Shown: positions 10,805 to 22,399, counted from the first letter of the stretch. The stretch is 64,000 nucleotides of DNA from Candidula unifasciata (GCA_905116865.2 CAJHNH020005001.1:458501-522500), one strand, 5' to 3'. Notes: generated by a model from the sequence alone, not told the origin. Numbers and translations: made by a program.

Positions 10805-12245
10805 GAAAATGAAGGAAGAAGACGGAAGAAGAGGGGGACAAGAAGAAAAAGAAGAAAAAGGAGGAGGAGGAGAAGAAGAAGAATTAGAAAAAAGAAGAAG
10901 GAGGAGGAGGAGAAGAAGAAGAATTTGAAAAAAGAAGAAGAAGAAGAAGAAGAAGAAGAAGAAGAAGAAGAAGAAGAAGAAGAAGAAGAAGAAGAAGAAG
11001 AAGAAGAAGAAGAAGAAGAAGAAGAAGAAGAAGAAGAAGAAGAAGAAGAAGAAGAAGAAGAAGAAGAAGAAGAAGAAGAAGAAGAAGAAGAAGAAGAAGA
11101 AGAAGAAGAAGAAGAAGAAGAAGAAGAAAGAAGAAAGAAGAAGAAGAAGAAGAAGAAGAAGAAGAAGAAGAAGAAGAAGAAGAAGAAGAAGAAGAAGAAG
11201 AAGAAGAAGAAGAAGAAGAAGAAGAAGAAGAAAGAAAGAAGAAGAAGAAGAAGAAGAAGAAGAAGAAGAAGAAGAGAAGAAGAAGAAGAAGAAGAAGAAG
11301 AAGGAAGAAGAAGAAGAAGAAGAAGAAGAAGAAGAAGAAGAAGAAGAAGAAGAAGAAGAAGAAGAAGAAGAGAAGAAGAAGAAGAAGAAGAAGAAGAAGA
11401 AGAAGAAGAAGAAGAAAGAAGAAGAAGAAGAAGAAGAAGAAGAAGAAGAAGAAGAAGAAGAAGAAGAAGAAGAAGAAGAAGAAGAAGAAGAAGAAGAAGA
11501 AGAAGAAGAAGAAGAAGAAAGAAGAAGAAAAGAAGAAGAAGAAGAAGAAGAAGAAGAAGAAGAAGAAGAAGAAGAAGAAGAAGAAGAGAAGAAGAAGAAG
11601 AAGAAGAAGAAGAAGAAGAAGAAGAAGAAGAAGAAGAAGAAGAAGAAGAAGAAGAAGAAGAAGAAGAAGAAGAAGAAGAAGAAGAAGAAGAAGAAGAAGA
11701 AGAAGAAGAAGAAGAAGAAGAAGAAGAAGAAGAAGAAGAAGAAGAAGAAGAAGAAGAAGAAGAAGAAGAAGAAGAAGAAGAAGAAGAAGAAGAAGAAGAA
11801 GAAGAAGAAGAAGAAGAAGAAGAAGAAGAAGAAGAAGAAGAAGAAGAGAAGAAGAAGAAGAAGAAGAAGAAGAAGAAGAAGAAGAAGAAGAAGAAGAAGA
11901 AGAAGAAGAAGAAGAAGAAGAAGAAGAAGAAGAAGAAGAAGAAGAAGAAGAAGAAGAAGAAGAAGAAGAAGAAGAAGAAGAAGAAGAAGAAGAAGAAGAA
12001 GAAGAAGAAGAAGAAGAAGAAGAAGAAGAAGAAGAAGAAGAAGAAGAAGAGAAGAAGAAGAAGAAGAAGAAGAAGAAGAAGAGAAGAAGAAGAAGAGAAG
12101 AAGAAGAAGAAGAAGAAGAAGAAGAAGAAGAAGAAGAAGAAGAAGAAGAAGAAGAAGAAGAAGAAGAAGAAGAAGAAGAAGAAAAAGAAGAAGAAGAAGA
12201 AGAAAGAAGAAAAAAAAAAAGACGAAGAAGAAGAGGAGAAGTAGG
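10805..12245. repeat. 1.4-kb (GAA)n tract
   Basis: Nearly pure GAA on the plus strand, with sparse interruptions (extra A or missing A) that shift the frame between Glu, Lys and Arg runs. A 487-residue open frame and a 529-residue antisense frame are therefore artefacts. Long GAA/TTC repeats are known to form triplex structures and to be unstable. See the finding on LINE tails for a possible origin. Confidence 0.98.
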
Positions 12246-12690
12246 AGATTGGAGAGAAGGAAATGTGCTCCGAAATCAAGTGAACTTGATACACACCTAC
12301 CAGATTATATATATCACGGAAAAATAAACATTGAAGGCGCCCAGATTCAAGTGGAATGTTTATAGACCAGACAGTCGATTTCATTGCACCGGCTTATAAA
12401 CCATATGACCTGGTGTCTCACCACAGAGCTACTGGTGGCCCCCTGACAGCATCAGACAAAGCATTACATTCTCTATCTCCAGGGAATACCGTAACGAATC
12501 CAACCAGAATCTATACTCAGGAACCGAAGCGTCGAAAACTGAACTCACCACCTACGGAGCCCAAGGCAAACGACCTAACTACTCCAGACTAGCTTTGTTG
12601 TGGGGTTCCATTCTTTATTGTGTAAAAAAAAGAAACCGCGATTGCAAGTCTTCATTTAGTTCCTTCCATTCTCATTCAAGTTAAAAATAG
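12246..12690. other. No feature recognised
   Basis: Unassigned sequence. The 78-residue open frame at 12356-12592 has no recognised domain. Confidence 0.3.
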
Positions 12691-12737
12691 TGGCAGGGAA
12701 AATCTCATGTTGGTAGGTTTAATTTGTTCTTGTAAAT

Positions 12738-13012
12738 CTTCTTCTTCTTCGCGTTCACCAGCTGGCGGACAGTTCTGATTGCTTATCCAATTCTCGAAAG
12801 CAGTCCTTTCCAGAAGCTCAGTGTTGCATGTGCATCCGTTTAACAGATCTGTCTCATTTGTATGCAGACTGGTGGTTCCTTGCCTCTCGGGCAGATGTAC
12901 TCCACTTCGAAGGAAGCTCCCAATTAGTCGACTCTTACGACATGCTTTTGTGTAGGCAGTGGGTCTACTCTTGTTTACCCTATAATAGGGCCCCGGAACC
13001 CACACAGTGATG
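12738..13012 (-). mobile_element. GAA-tailed retroposon, intact ends, 10-bp TSD
   Basis: In minus orientation the element starts GTGTGGGTTCCGGGGCC and carries GCATGTCGTAAGAGTCGACT. It continues through 'gaggcaaggaaccaccag' and ends 'ctggtgaacgcgaag' plus (GAA)n. Perfect 10-bp direct repeats TCTTGTAAAT flank it at 12728-12737 and 13013-13022. A deleted copy at 45538-45668 has the same two ends and its own duplication, and 48030-48290 is a plus-strand copy. The length of about 275 bp, the tail and the duplications indicate retroposition. It may be a SINE or a short LINE derivative. I see no clear A/B boxes. Confidence 0.85.
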
Positions 13013-13104
13013 TCTTGTAAATGAACAGCCGATAAAATTTCATTTTAGAAGGTAAGAATTTTGTCTTGTAAATGAAAATCTCACATTGGCAGATTAAAAT
13101 TCCT

Positions 13105-13357
13105 TTAAAAAAAAGTAAAGGACGCTTTTCCACTCCTCAAGGGGTATAGGGCATATAGGGCATATAGGGCTAGACCTTTATTTTTATAGACCAATCGGCT
13201 GCATCTACTTCTCAGGACTGCACTCGGTACCCACTCAAGGCTGGGTCGACCTGGGAGCCAAGGTCATTTTTGAAAAAAGTTTGCTTCCTCCAGGGAGCGA
13301 ACCCGCGACCTTCCGATCCGCGGTAAGCGTCTAGCCGCTCTGCTACGGGAACTCCCA
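13105..13357 (-). mobile_element. tRNA-derived SINE, type 1a
   Basis: Minus-strand head with AGAGCGGCTAGACGCTTACC and B box GGTTCGCTCCC, body 'ggtcgacccagccttgag', terminal 'gaggagtggaaaagcg'. One 10-bp segment (catatagggc) is duplicated. Flanks 'ttaaaattcct' and 'tttaaattctt' may be an imperfect duplication. Confidence 0.85.
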
Positions 13358-13441
13358 TTTAAATTCTTAGTCTTGTAAAAACAGTAACAGGGAATGTCCC
13401 AAGATAGACAGCAAATTAAGTATCAGCTCTAGGGAAACATG

Positions 13442-13957
13442 GGATCTGCTCACTGGGATCTCATTATCCTCTGTTCACTGTGATCTCGTTATCCTCTGCT
13501 CACTGTGATCTCATTATCTCCTGCTCACTGTGATCTCATTATCTCCTGCTCACTGTGATCTCATTATCTCCTGCTCACTGTGATCTCATTATCTCCTGCT
13601 CACTGTGATCTCATTATCCTCTCTTCACTGTGATCTCATTATCTCCTGCTCACTGTGATCTCATTATCTCCTGCTCACTGTGATCTCATTATCTCCTGCT
13701 CACTGTGATCTCATTATCCTCTGCTCACTGTGATCTCATTATCTCCTGCTCACTGTGATCTCATTATCTCCTGCTCACTGTGATCTCATTATCTCCTGCT
13801 CACTGTGATCTCATTATCTCCTGCTCACTGTGATCTCATTATCTCCTGCTCACTGTGATCTCATTATCTCCTGCTCACTGTGATCTCATTATCCTCTGTT
13901 CACTGTGATCTCATTATCTCCTGCTCACTGTGATCTCGTTATCTCCTGCTCACAGGG
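13442..13957. repeat. 25-bp satellite, subfamily A
   Basis: About 20 copies, 25-bp period, marked by CACTGTGATCTCATTATC. Copies are nearly identical, with a recurring TCCTCTG/TTCACTG variant. It grades into the subfamily at 14020. Confidence 0.97.
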
Positions 13958-14019
13958 CTCTAATCATCTACTGCTTGCCGGGATCTTATCACCCACAGTT
14001 CCCTTGAATGTTTTCAATC

Positions 14020-14503
14020 CCTGTTCCTTAGGATGTCAACATCCACTGTTCCCTAGGATGTCAATCTCAAACTGTGCTCTAGGATGTCAACATCAAACAG
14101 TTCTCTAGGATGTCAACATCATACTGTTCTCTAGGATGTCAACATCATACTGTTCCCTAGGATGTCAACACCCACTGTTCCCTAGGATGTCAAGATCCAC
14201 TGTTCCCTAGGATGTCAACATCCACTGTTCTCTAGGATGTCAACATCCACTGTTCCCTAGGATGTCAAAATCCACTGTTCCCTAGGATGTCAACATCCAC
14301 TGTTCCCTAGGATGTCAACATCCACTGTTCCCTAGGATGTCAACATCCACTGTTCCCTAGGATGTCCAACATCAAACTGTTCTCTAGGATGTCAACATCA
14401 AACTGTTCCCTAAAATGTCAACATCCACTGTTCCCTAGGATCACAACATCCACTGTTCCCTAAAATCTCATTATCCACTGTTTCCTAGTATGTCATCACC
14501 ACT
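14020..14503. repeat. 25-bp satellite, subfamily B
   Basis: About 19 copies, same 25-bp period, marked by TTCCCTAGGATGTCAACATC. It aligns position by position with subfamily A (CTG-TC-CT-G-AT-TCA-ATC). Intermediate units lie at 13950-14040 and 14440-14500. Confidence 0.95.
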
Positions 14504-14527
14504 GGTGAGCTTTCACTGGCAACTGGT

Positions 14528-14679
14528 GTTAACTGTGAGGCTAAACTATACTGGGTGAGAGAGGGAGACAAAGAAGAGAGAGATGGAGAGTGAGGCTAAA
14601 CCACACTAAATGAGAGGGGAAGATAGAGAAGAGAGACATGGAGAGTAAGGCCAAACCACACTGGGTGAGAGAGGGAGAC

Positions 14680-14734
<55 letters not shown>

Positions 14735-14884
14735 TGAGGCTAAACCACACTAAATGAGAGAGGGAGAGAAGAGAGAGAGAGAGTGAGGCTAAACCATACT
14801 GGGTGAGAGAGGGAGACAGAGAAGAGAGAGAGAGAGTGAGGCTAAACCATACTGGGTGAGAGAGAGAGTGAGACTAAACCATAC

Positions 14885-14916
<32 letters not shown>

Positions 14917-15352
14917 TGAGGCTAAATCATACTGTGAGAGAGAGAGAGAGAGAGTGAGGCTAAACCATACTGGGTGAGAGAGAGAGAGAGAGTGAGGCTA
15001 AACCATACTGGGTGAGAGAGAGAGAGTGAGGCTAAACCATACTGTGAGAGAGAGGGAGACAGAGAAGGGAGAGAGAGAGTGAGGCTAAATCATACTGTGT
15101 GAGAGAGAGAGAGAGTGAGGCTAAACCATACTGTGTGAGAGAGAGAGAGTGAGGCTAAACCATACTGTGTGAGAGAGGGAGAGTGAGGCTAAACCATACT
15201 GTGTGAGAGAGAGAGAGTGAGGCTAAACCATACTGTGTGAGAGAGGGAGAGTGAGGCTAAACCATACTGTGTGAGAGAGAGAGAGTGAGGCTAAACCATA
15301 CTGTGTGAGAGAGAGAGAGTGAGGCTAAACCATACTGTGTGAGAGAGGGAGA
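14528..15352. repeat. GA-rich satellite with 'gaggctaaaccatact' spacer
   Basis: About 20 units in which 'gagtgaggctaaaccatact' alternates with GA runs of variable length. The spacer is conserved while the GA run expands and contracts, so the period varies from about 33 to 60 bp. Confidence 0.95.
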
Positions 15353-15639
15353 CAGAGAAGATAGAGACGGCGAGTGAAAGGAGACAAATAGGATGTTTAA
15401 CAGAGAAGGAGATCAGACAGATTGCGGAATAGAGAGAAGCAAACAGGAATAATGTGGTGGGGGAAGATGGAGACAGGGATAATGTGGTGGGTGAAGAGAA
15501 GTGGAAAGAGGGATTAGAGGGGGAAAGATAACAAGACAAATAATGAGAGAAGCGAAGGTTTGTAGAAAGAAAGACAAACAGCGACAAAGATAAAGAGATA
15601 CAAACAGACAGTGAGGGAGAATGTAAGGCTGCGAGAGAC

Positions 15640-15644
15640 ATCAC

Positions 15645-15692
<48 letters not shown>

Positions 15693-15794
15693 GGAGAGAG
15701 AACAGGGAGAGACAAAAAAGAGAGAGACGGAGACAGACTCTGACGGAGAAAAAATAAAAATAGAGAGAGATAGAGATAGAGATAGAGAGAGAGA

Positions 15795-15862
<68 letters not shown>
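15640..15862. repeat. (GA)n microsatellite
   Basis: Two GA blocks with a short GATA-like stretch between them (15765-15785). Confidence 0.95.
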
Positions 15863-15863
<1 letters not shown>

Positions 15864-16384
15864 GTAAGGACTGGAGTAAGTAAGATTTGCCTAGATACCT
15901 GGAATATTGTTTTGTGCAGGAAATTAAAAAAAGTGAAAATCTCGAGCAGAAAACAAGGTAATGTAATCAGGAGAAACAATTTAAAAAAAAACAACAAATC
16001 TCAAGCGCAGACTCAGAAGCTGGGAACTCAAACTACTGCAGTGGTTTCCTTACACAAAAATGTGTGAGTGTCGATAAATCACTCGGTTGTGTGCAGCTTC
16101 AAATGAAAGGATAAGAGGTGTACCAAGGATAAAATAAGGCAACGAGAGAGGGGAAAGATGGCTGGGGGAAGAGAGGGTAATTGGGGAGGAAGAGAGTGGC
16201 AGACAAATTAAAAGACAGCGAAAATCATGCAGCGAGGAAAACAGAGAGGGATGAGGGGGAGGACAACGTTGGGGATAAGGAAATGAGGGAATAAGTCAGC
16301 CTCGTTAAATGAACAAGCAAAAACAGGGAGGGGGGGGGGAAGAGAAAAATATCTGTCACGGGGGGGGGGGGGGGCAAAAGGGGT
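15863..16384. other. No feature recognised
   Basis: Purine-rich plus strand with G runs near 16330 and 16362. No coding evidence. Confidence 0.35.
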
Positions 16385-16594
16385 ATGGAGAGAGAGGGGG
16401 AGAGGGAGAGAGACAGAGAGAGACAGAGAGAGACAGAGAGAGACAGAGAGAGAGACAGAGAGAGACACACACAGAGACAAAGAAAGAGACAGAGAGACAG
16501 AGAGAGACGGAGAGAGACAGAGAGGCAGAGAGAGAGACAGAGAAAGACAGAGAGAGACAGAGAGAAACATAGAAAAAGAGGGAGACAGAGAGAC

Positions 16595-16642
<48 letters not shown>

Positions 16643-16665
16643 GCAGAGAGACAGAGAGAGAGAGA
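16385..16665. repeat. GA/GACA compound microsatellite
   Basis: Repeats of 'gagacagaga' type, ending in pure GA (16597-16635). Confidence 0.95.
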
Positions 16666-16885
16666 AAACGGGAAGAGACAACGGGAAGGGACGCAGAAAA
16701 GGACATGGCTAGAGAAGATATAGACAATGAGGAGATGGGAGGAGGAGCAAAGACTGGGGGAATATGAACGAACGAAAAAACAAACTTTATTTTCACAAGG
16801 TTAAGAACTGGGCACCCAGGCAGGTCTAATATGATGCCCTTCCACTCCACTCCTCGCATACAGTGATTCATTCGTACCTCATTTC

Positions 16886-16887
<2 letters not shown>

Positions 16888-16945
<58 letters not shown>

Positions 16946-16960
16946 GCAGACAGATAGAGA
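16888..16960. repeat. (GA)n microsatellite
   Basis: About 50 bp of pure GA, then GACA-like variants. Confidence 0.95.
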
Positions 16961-17111
16961 AAGAGAGAGACACAGCATGTGTGTGAGTGAGTGAGTTAAA
17001 AAAAAAAGCTCACTATGCGGACATACAGACAGACAGAGAAACCGCTAGACACAAAGAGAAAAAATTGTTCCATAGATAAATAGACAAATCGGAAGTAATT
17101 ATGATTCTTAC

Positions 17112-17272
17112 CTTGAAGCAGTAGTAGAGCTGTGGCAAAGACCAGCCGTAGAAATCCCAGAAGCCACTAGGTAGCGACTCGCACACCTCGCACACTTGGC
17201 TGTATGCAATCTCCTTTGGTGAAAACTCGTATGCCGTTCACTGGTACATCCTCAGTCATATGAGTTGCAACG
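17112..17272 (-). CDS. Candidate internal host exon, product unknown
   Basis: On the minus strand, a pyrimidine-rich stretch ending 'ccttttctcag' would be a good splice acceptor. A strong donor GTAAGAAT follows at 17111. Between them, the 5' part reads ATHMTEDVPVN in one frame. The 3' part reads KEIAYSQVCEVCES, then LPSGFWDFYGWSLPQLYYCFK, in the next frame. The change of frame falls near 17240 and would need a single-base insertion or a read error. Aromatic-rich, non-repetitive residue use ending exactly at a donor is what a real exon looks like. The protein is not one I recognise. Alternatives are a pseudo-exon or a transposon-derived piece. No neighbouring exons are seen. Confidence 0.35.
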
Positions 17273-17894
17273 CTGAGAAAAGGAAATCACATTTTAATTG
17301 ATTTTATTACCTCTTTTCTCCTGAATCTACTGTCTAGTATCCACTTCCTGTATCACACGTGACTCAGAGTTTCAGCCGTCCAGAATGACACGGATATTTC
17401 TCTCAGAGACCGCAGATAAGTGATTTGATATATCCTTGTTTGTTTCTGTATCACTGTGCGTTCGTATCATATGTTGACGCAGACTTTTTATCGCAACGTT
17501 CTCTTGTTAATTGTCACTGTCATTTAGTGTCCCCAGCTAGTTCTACTTCTCTTGTGGTTCAATATCTTCCCAATCATAGTTAATCGACCAGACTGGTAAG
17601 TTCCGTATCAGGTCTAAAACATACTACATGAAAACCCCGTCAACACTAATCACAGACTATTGAAAAATCAAGAGTTCGTGTTGTATTAAATGCATGTTAA
17701 CCGGCGACATATATGTACATTAAAATATCCTTGTTTTCACGATCGTTTGATTCGTTTTAACTGAATGTATTGTTAACGAGATTTCCTGTAGTTCTTTGCT
17801 AACCCCTCCCCTTCCCCTCCCCCCCCCCCCCAAAAAAAAGAACTTTAATTCTAAGAACTGGTTGCTGCAAGCATAACAGGTAAGCATCAACAAG
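17273..17894. other. No feature recognised
   Basis: AT-rich, with a C run near 17815-17832. It would be intron if the neighbouring exon is real. Confidence 0.3.
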
Positions 17895-18380
17895 AGATAA
17901 ACAACTTTACAACATGAAAGTTACAACAAGAGATAAACAAACATACAACATGAAAGTAACAACAAGAGATAAACAAACATACAACATGAAAGTAACAACA
18001 AGAGATAAACAAACATACAACATGAAAGTAACAACAAGAGTTAAACAAACATACAACAGGAAAGCATCAACAAGAGATAAACAACTATACAACATGAAAG
18101 TAACAACAAGAGTTAAACAAATATACAACATGAAAGTAACAACAAGAGTTAAACAAACATACAACATGAAAGTAATAACAAGAGATAAACAAACATACAA
18201 CATGAAAGTAACAACAAGAGTTAAACAAACATACAACATGAAAGTAACAACAAGAGATAAACAAACATACAACATGAAAGTAACAACAAGAGATAAACAA
18301 ACATACAACATGAAAGTAACAACAAGAGAAAAACAAACATTCAACTAAAAAGTAACAACAAGAGATAAAACAAACATACA
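17895..18380. repeat. 36-bp minisatellite
   Basis: About 13 copies of a 36-bp unit containing AAAGTAACAACAAGAGATAA and ACAAACATACAACATG. The period is 12 codons, so both strands stay open (MKVTTRDKQTYN on plus). I read this as a by-product of the period, not a protein. Confidence 0.95.
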
Positions 18381-18600
18381 TCAATAAAGCAGGAATTAAA
18401 CTAGTCACGTAATTAATTCCAGAACAACAAAAAACATGATTGGGGCCATCGGACCGGAATTCACTTGTAAAAACGCCCAGAGAAAGCCATGCCTAAGAAA
18501 TATAACAGCGAAGACAACGCAACCAATGGAGCATAGCGACGGTATTCATGACGATTTCAGAGAAATGAAAAAAACTCACAAAAGCCAGAAACATCCTTAC

Positions 18601-18601
18601 G

Positions 18602-18643
<42 letters not shown>

Positions 18644-18645
18644 AG
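18601..18645. repeat. (CT)n microsatellite
   Basis: Pure CT with one TTC interruption. A GT-rich stretch follows at 18665-18735. Confidence 0.95.
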
Positions 18646-19677
18646 GTCTAAATCTAGGACCGCGCGGATGTGCGTGGAGTGTGTGTATGTATGTGCGTGC
18701 ATGCGCGTGTATGTGTGTGAATATGTGTCTGTGGTGTCTGCACTAATTGACTGTCTTGTACCAAAGGACATACTACGATCACCAATACAGGCAGACTGCT
18801 ACTGTTATCCCCGCTTAGATCCTACCTTGTCAAACAATCTTCAAGCATCTCAGTTAATCTTATTGACTTTTTCTACATTCCAAAGTTAATGGACTTTCTT
18901 GAACATCTCTGTCTAAGCCATTCTACACTTCGGAAATCTCACTAAAAGCCGACGAGGTAGCAGCGATTTGTTAAGTCTACAGATCTAGAATATACAACCT
19001 GGCACTCACCGTCATTACCATCCGGTTTCTAGCCAGGTAAGCGTTGAGCTCTAATGCCCTCTATGCCAAATTTCTCCACTCGCTGCTACTGCAGTAATCT
19101 GAATTTATGGTAAACCCATTTGCTGCAAATATACAACTGGAATGGCACGTCCTGATTATCTTTGTACGAACAATCAACAAATGCTGAAACCAGCCTTCCT
19201 TCCAAGCATCCAGACATCGTTGTGCCTTCTACTTGTGGCGTGTACCCGCAAGTCTTCTGCTACATCATCTCACGTTATCTGATGTCTGTCTCCCCCCTAC
19301 TGCCTGTGCACAACCCCGGACAAAGATCGCTAAACGGAAACGAATACATTCTTGGAGTTAGATCACAGGTTCTCAAACTGTGTTTGACTTACCCCCCCCC
19401 CCCCCCCCCCACCATTTTTCAGTAAAGCCTTCGCTAAACACCACCCCTCCCCTCCCCTGTCTCTGGACATATCACCATCATCATCATTGGCCAAGGGGTA
19501 ACCTAGACGGTCATGATTTGCCATCCAAAGGATTAGGAGAATCCAGGATCAGGCCAATACTCTTGTCCTTGACCATGCATGTGACCAAGCCATGAAGGTG
19601 TTTCTTTCTTTGATTCGACTTTCTATTAATCTTTCTCATTACCAAATTTCTATGTATGTGTATGTATGTGTGTGTGC

Positions 19678-19684
<7 letters not shown>
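18646..19684. other. No confident feature
   Basis: Mixed sequence with a C run at 19392-19411. The word CAGGTTCTCAAACTGTG at 19367-19383 resembles a hAT-type terminal sequence, but no partner end is found. Confidence 0.3.
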
Positions 19685-19754
<70 letters not shown>

Positions 19755-19765
19755 CACACACAGAC
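19670..19765. repeat. GT/(TA)n/CA microsatellite
   Basis: GT repeats run into about 60 bp of TA and then CA, making a near-perfect palindromic stretch able to form a cruciform. Confidence 0.95.
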
Positions 19766-20078
19766 ACACGATGTTATCAGACAATAATTTCCTTTAACTG
19801 CAGTGCACATGTGGCTTCTACCACCCCCTGGATCACCTCAGACCCCCCCCCCTCCAATTTTGTTATAGTGGCAGGTACCATGGGTGAATCTAAAACACGT
19901 GTCCAAACAACAGCTCAGACACAGGCTCTAAAGCGACATGGGAGCTGTCACCAGCTTGTCAAACGATGCAGCTACCATCTTGTCAATTGTGCATACAATT
20001 AGAAGCCCATTAACTGAAAAGCTGTGATATATACCCACTTAGAATTAGTCTTCAAAACCATTTCATACTCTGAAAAGA
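19766..20078. other. No feature recognised
   Basis: Unassigned sequence with a short C run near 19843. Confidence 0.35.
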
Positions 20079-20530
20079 AATTTCATCTGTGAAATCAAGA
20101 ACATGTCGTCAGTGAAATCAAGAACATGTCAGTGAAATCAAGAACATGTCGTCTGTGAAATCAAGAACATGTCGTCTGTGAAATCAAGAACATTTCGTCA
20201 GTCAAATCAAGAACATGTCAGTTAAATCAAGAACATGTCGTCTGTGAAATCAAGAACATGTAGTCAGTGAAATCAAGAACGTGTCGTCAGTGAAATCAAG
20301 AACATGTCGTCAGTGAAATCAAGAACATGTCGTCAGTGAAATCAAGAGCATGTCGTCAGTGAAATCAAGAACATGTCGTCAGTGAGATCAAGAACATGTC
20401 GTCAGTGAAATCAAGAACATGTCGTCAGTGAGATCAAGAACATTTTGTTAGTGAAACCAAGAACATGTCGTCAGTGAAATCAAGAACATTTTGTTAGTGA
20501 AATTAAGAACATGTCAACGAAATCAAGAGC
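20079..20530. repeat. 23-bp minisatellite
   Basis: About 19 copies of a 23-bp unit containing GTCAGTGAAATCAAGAACAT. Some copies lack the GTC, giving a 20-bp variant. Confidence 0.95.
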
Positions 20531-21484
20531 ATCAGGAAAAAGTCTGGTAAAGTCGGGAGATGCGAATCAGCGTCATTGCACACGGTTTTAAACCATAAGT
20601 GCTCTGCCACCATTACGGACAGCTGATAAGAAACTGTCCACCTGTGTCGCCGTCCGCACGAAACTCTGTAGCTACAGCGACGTTCCTCCATTCACCTTAG
20701 AGTGCTAACTCTGGTACCCATTTCCTAGAGGCTGGGTGAACCCCGGGAACAACCCGGTTTCGAACACCGGCTGTGGGCTGCAGCGAGTCGCAGCTGGATT
20801 TGAAAGCGAACCTCCTATCGACTGCGCTAAAGCGCTGTCTACAAGAACAGAAATTGTCCAGCAGATGTTTCCAGCCTACTGTAGTAGACCCACTAATACT
20901 AAGACAGACAAGTTCACGAAGGTTATATATTTAAAAAAAAAAAAAAACAGACACTCTTAAAAAAAAACAATTGATGAAGTTGAGCCTGGGGGCAAGACTA
21001 CAAAACACATACAGACCAGAGCACACTGTGAGAAAAAAAAAAGGCAGTGCATCATTCTGTTTGTTTCATTACCGGATGTATATTTAAAGGTGATGCATAG
21101 ACTTGAGAATTTGGATTGATAGAAAAAGAAAAGGTTGGTTGCAAAGAGACAAATACCTTGATGGCTTGTCTTCACGCCGATGGTGGAAGAAGAACACAGA
21201 CACTATCTGTGATTCTGCTGATCGTAAAGGATAGCGAATCATGCCAGTATATGCTTAACAGCATGCACATGATGCTGATTATATTTTCAAGGAGAAGGGG
21301 TGCTGGGTGATTTTTGTTTTTATTAAAACATGGGGAGAAAAGGGGGGGGGGGGGACAAATACATTTGGAAACAACTGATCGTAGGCGTCTATCTGTGTAT
21401 GCCATCAGCTATATTTGTCTTACAGACAGAAATAAGAGAGGCAATAATCGACTAAATTACCTCTGCCGTTTGTCTCCTAAATAT
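20531..21484. other. No feature recognised
   Basis: Unassigned sequence, A runs at 20932-20947, a G run near 21342. Open frames are short and without domains. Confidence 0.35.
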
Positions 21485-22245
21485 TGTGTTCATGCAGTCT
21501 AGTTTATTCTTTAACACAACAGTGTGTTCAGGCTATCTAATTTAATCCTGAAAACCTTGTGTCCACATAATCTAGTTTACTTATTTCAAAAAAAAATTTT
21601 TTTTACCATTGTAATGTGCTTATTAAAAACCCTGTGTTCAGACAATCTGGTTTGCCATTTTTATACTATGTTCAGGCAAACTAGTTAGCTTTTTTGAAAC
21701 ACATCGTTCGGACAATCTACGTAGTTTGTGCTTTAAAACAGTGTGTTCATGTAATCTGGTTTCTTCTTTAATACACTGTTTTCAGACAATCTAGTGTTCT
21801 TCAAAACCCAGTGTTTAGGCAGGCCACTTTGTCCCGTAAAACACAGAGTTCAGACAATTTAGTGTCCCGTAAAACAGTTTCAGACAATCTAGTGTTCTGA
21901 AAAACGGTATTCAGTCAATCCTGTGTCTGGTAAAACAGAGATTCCAGTCAATTTAGTGTCCTGTAAAACCGTTTCAGACAATCTAGTGTTCTGAAAAACG
22001 GTATTCAGTCAATCCTGTGTCTTGTAAAACACAGATTTCAGTCAATTTAGTGTCCTGTAAAACAGTTTTAGACAATCTAGTGTCCCGTAAAACAGTATTT
22101 GGGCAATCTAGTGTTCTGTAAAACAGTATTTGGGCAATCTAATGTCCTGTAAAACAGTATTTGGGCAATCTAGTGTTCAGTAAAACAGTTTCAGGCAATG
22201 TAGTGTCCTCTAAAACAGTATTTGTGCAATCTATTTGCCCCAGTG
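21485..22245. repeat. Degenerate minisatellite, about 30-40 bp
   Basis: Repeated 'gtaaaacagtatttgggcaa' followed by 'tctagtgtcct'. Copies are uneven at the left (30-45 bp apart) and more regular on the right, so the left part looks older. Confidence 0.85.
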
Positions 22246-22399
22246 AAAGGGGTTCTGGCCAGCTATACTCTGTAACTGCTTGAATACATCCTCTTCGGCG
22301 GTGTTAGTCTTCAAATAAGCAGCTGGGGTGTGGTGCTATAATTTACAGCTAGACAGAGATGTCTGCGACTGGCACCCGAACACATCATATTTTAGCAAA

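Noticed and set aside
10781..12384. 487- and 529-residue open frames of Glu/Lys/Arg and Ser/Leu/Phe
   Set aside because: Pure products of the GAA/TTC tract. GAA in any frame has no stop codon on either strand.
17914..18348. Open frames on both strands with 12-residue repeats
   Set aside because: 36-bp minisatellite artefact.
19367..19383. hAT-type left end CAGGTTCTCAAACTGTG
   Set aside because: No matching right end or 8-bp duplication was found within the nearby sequence.
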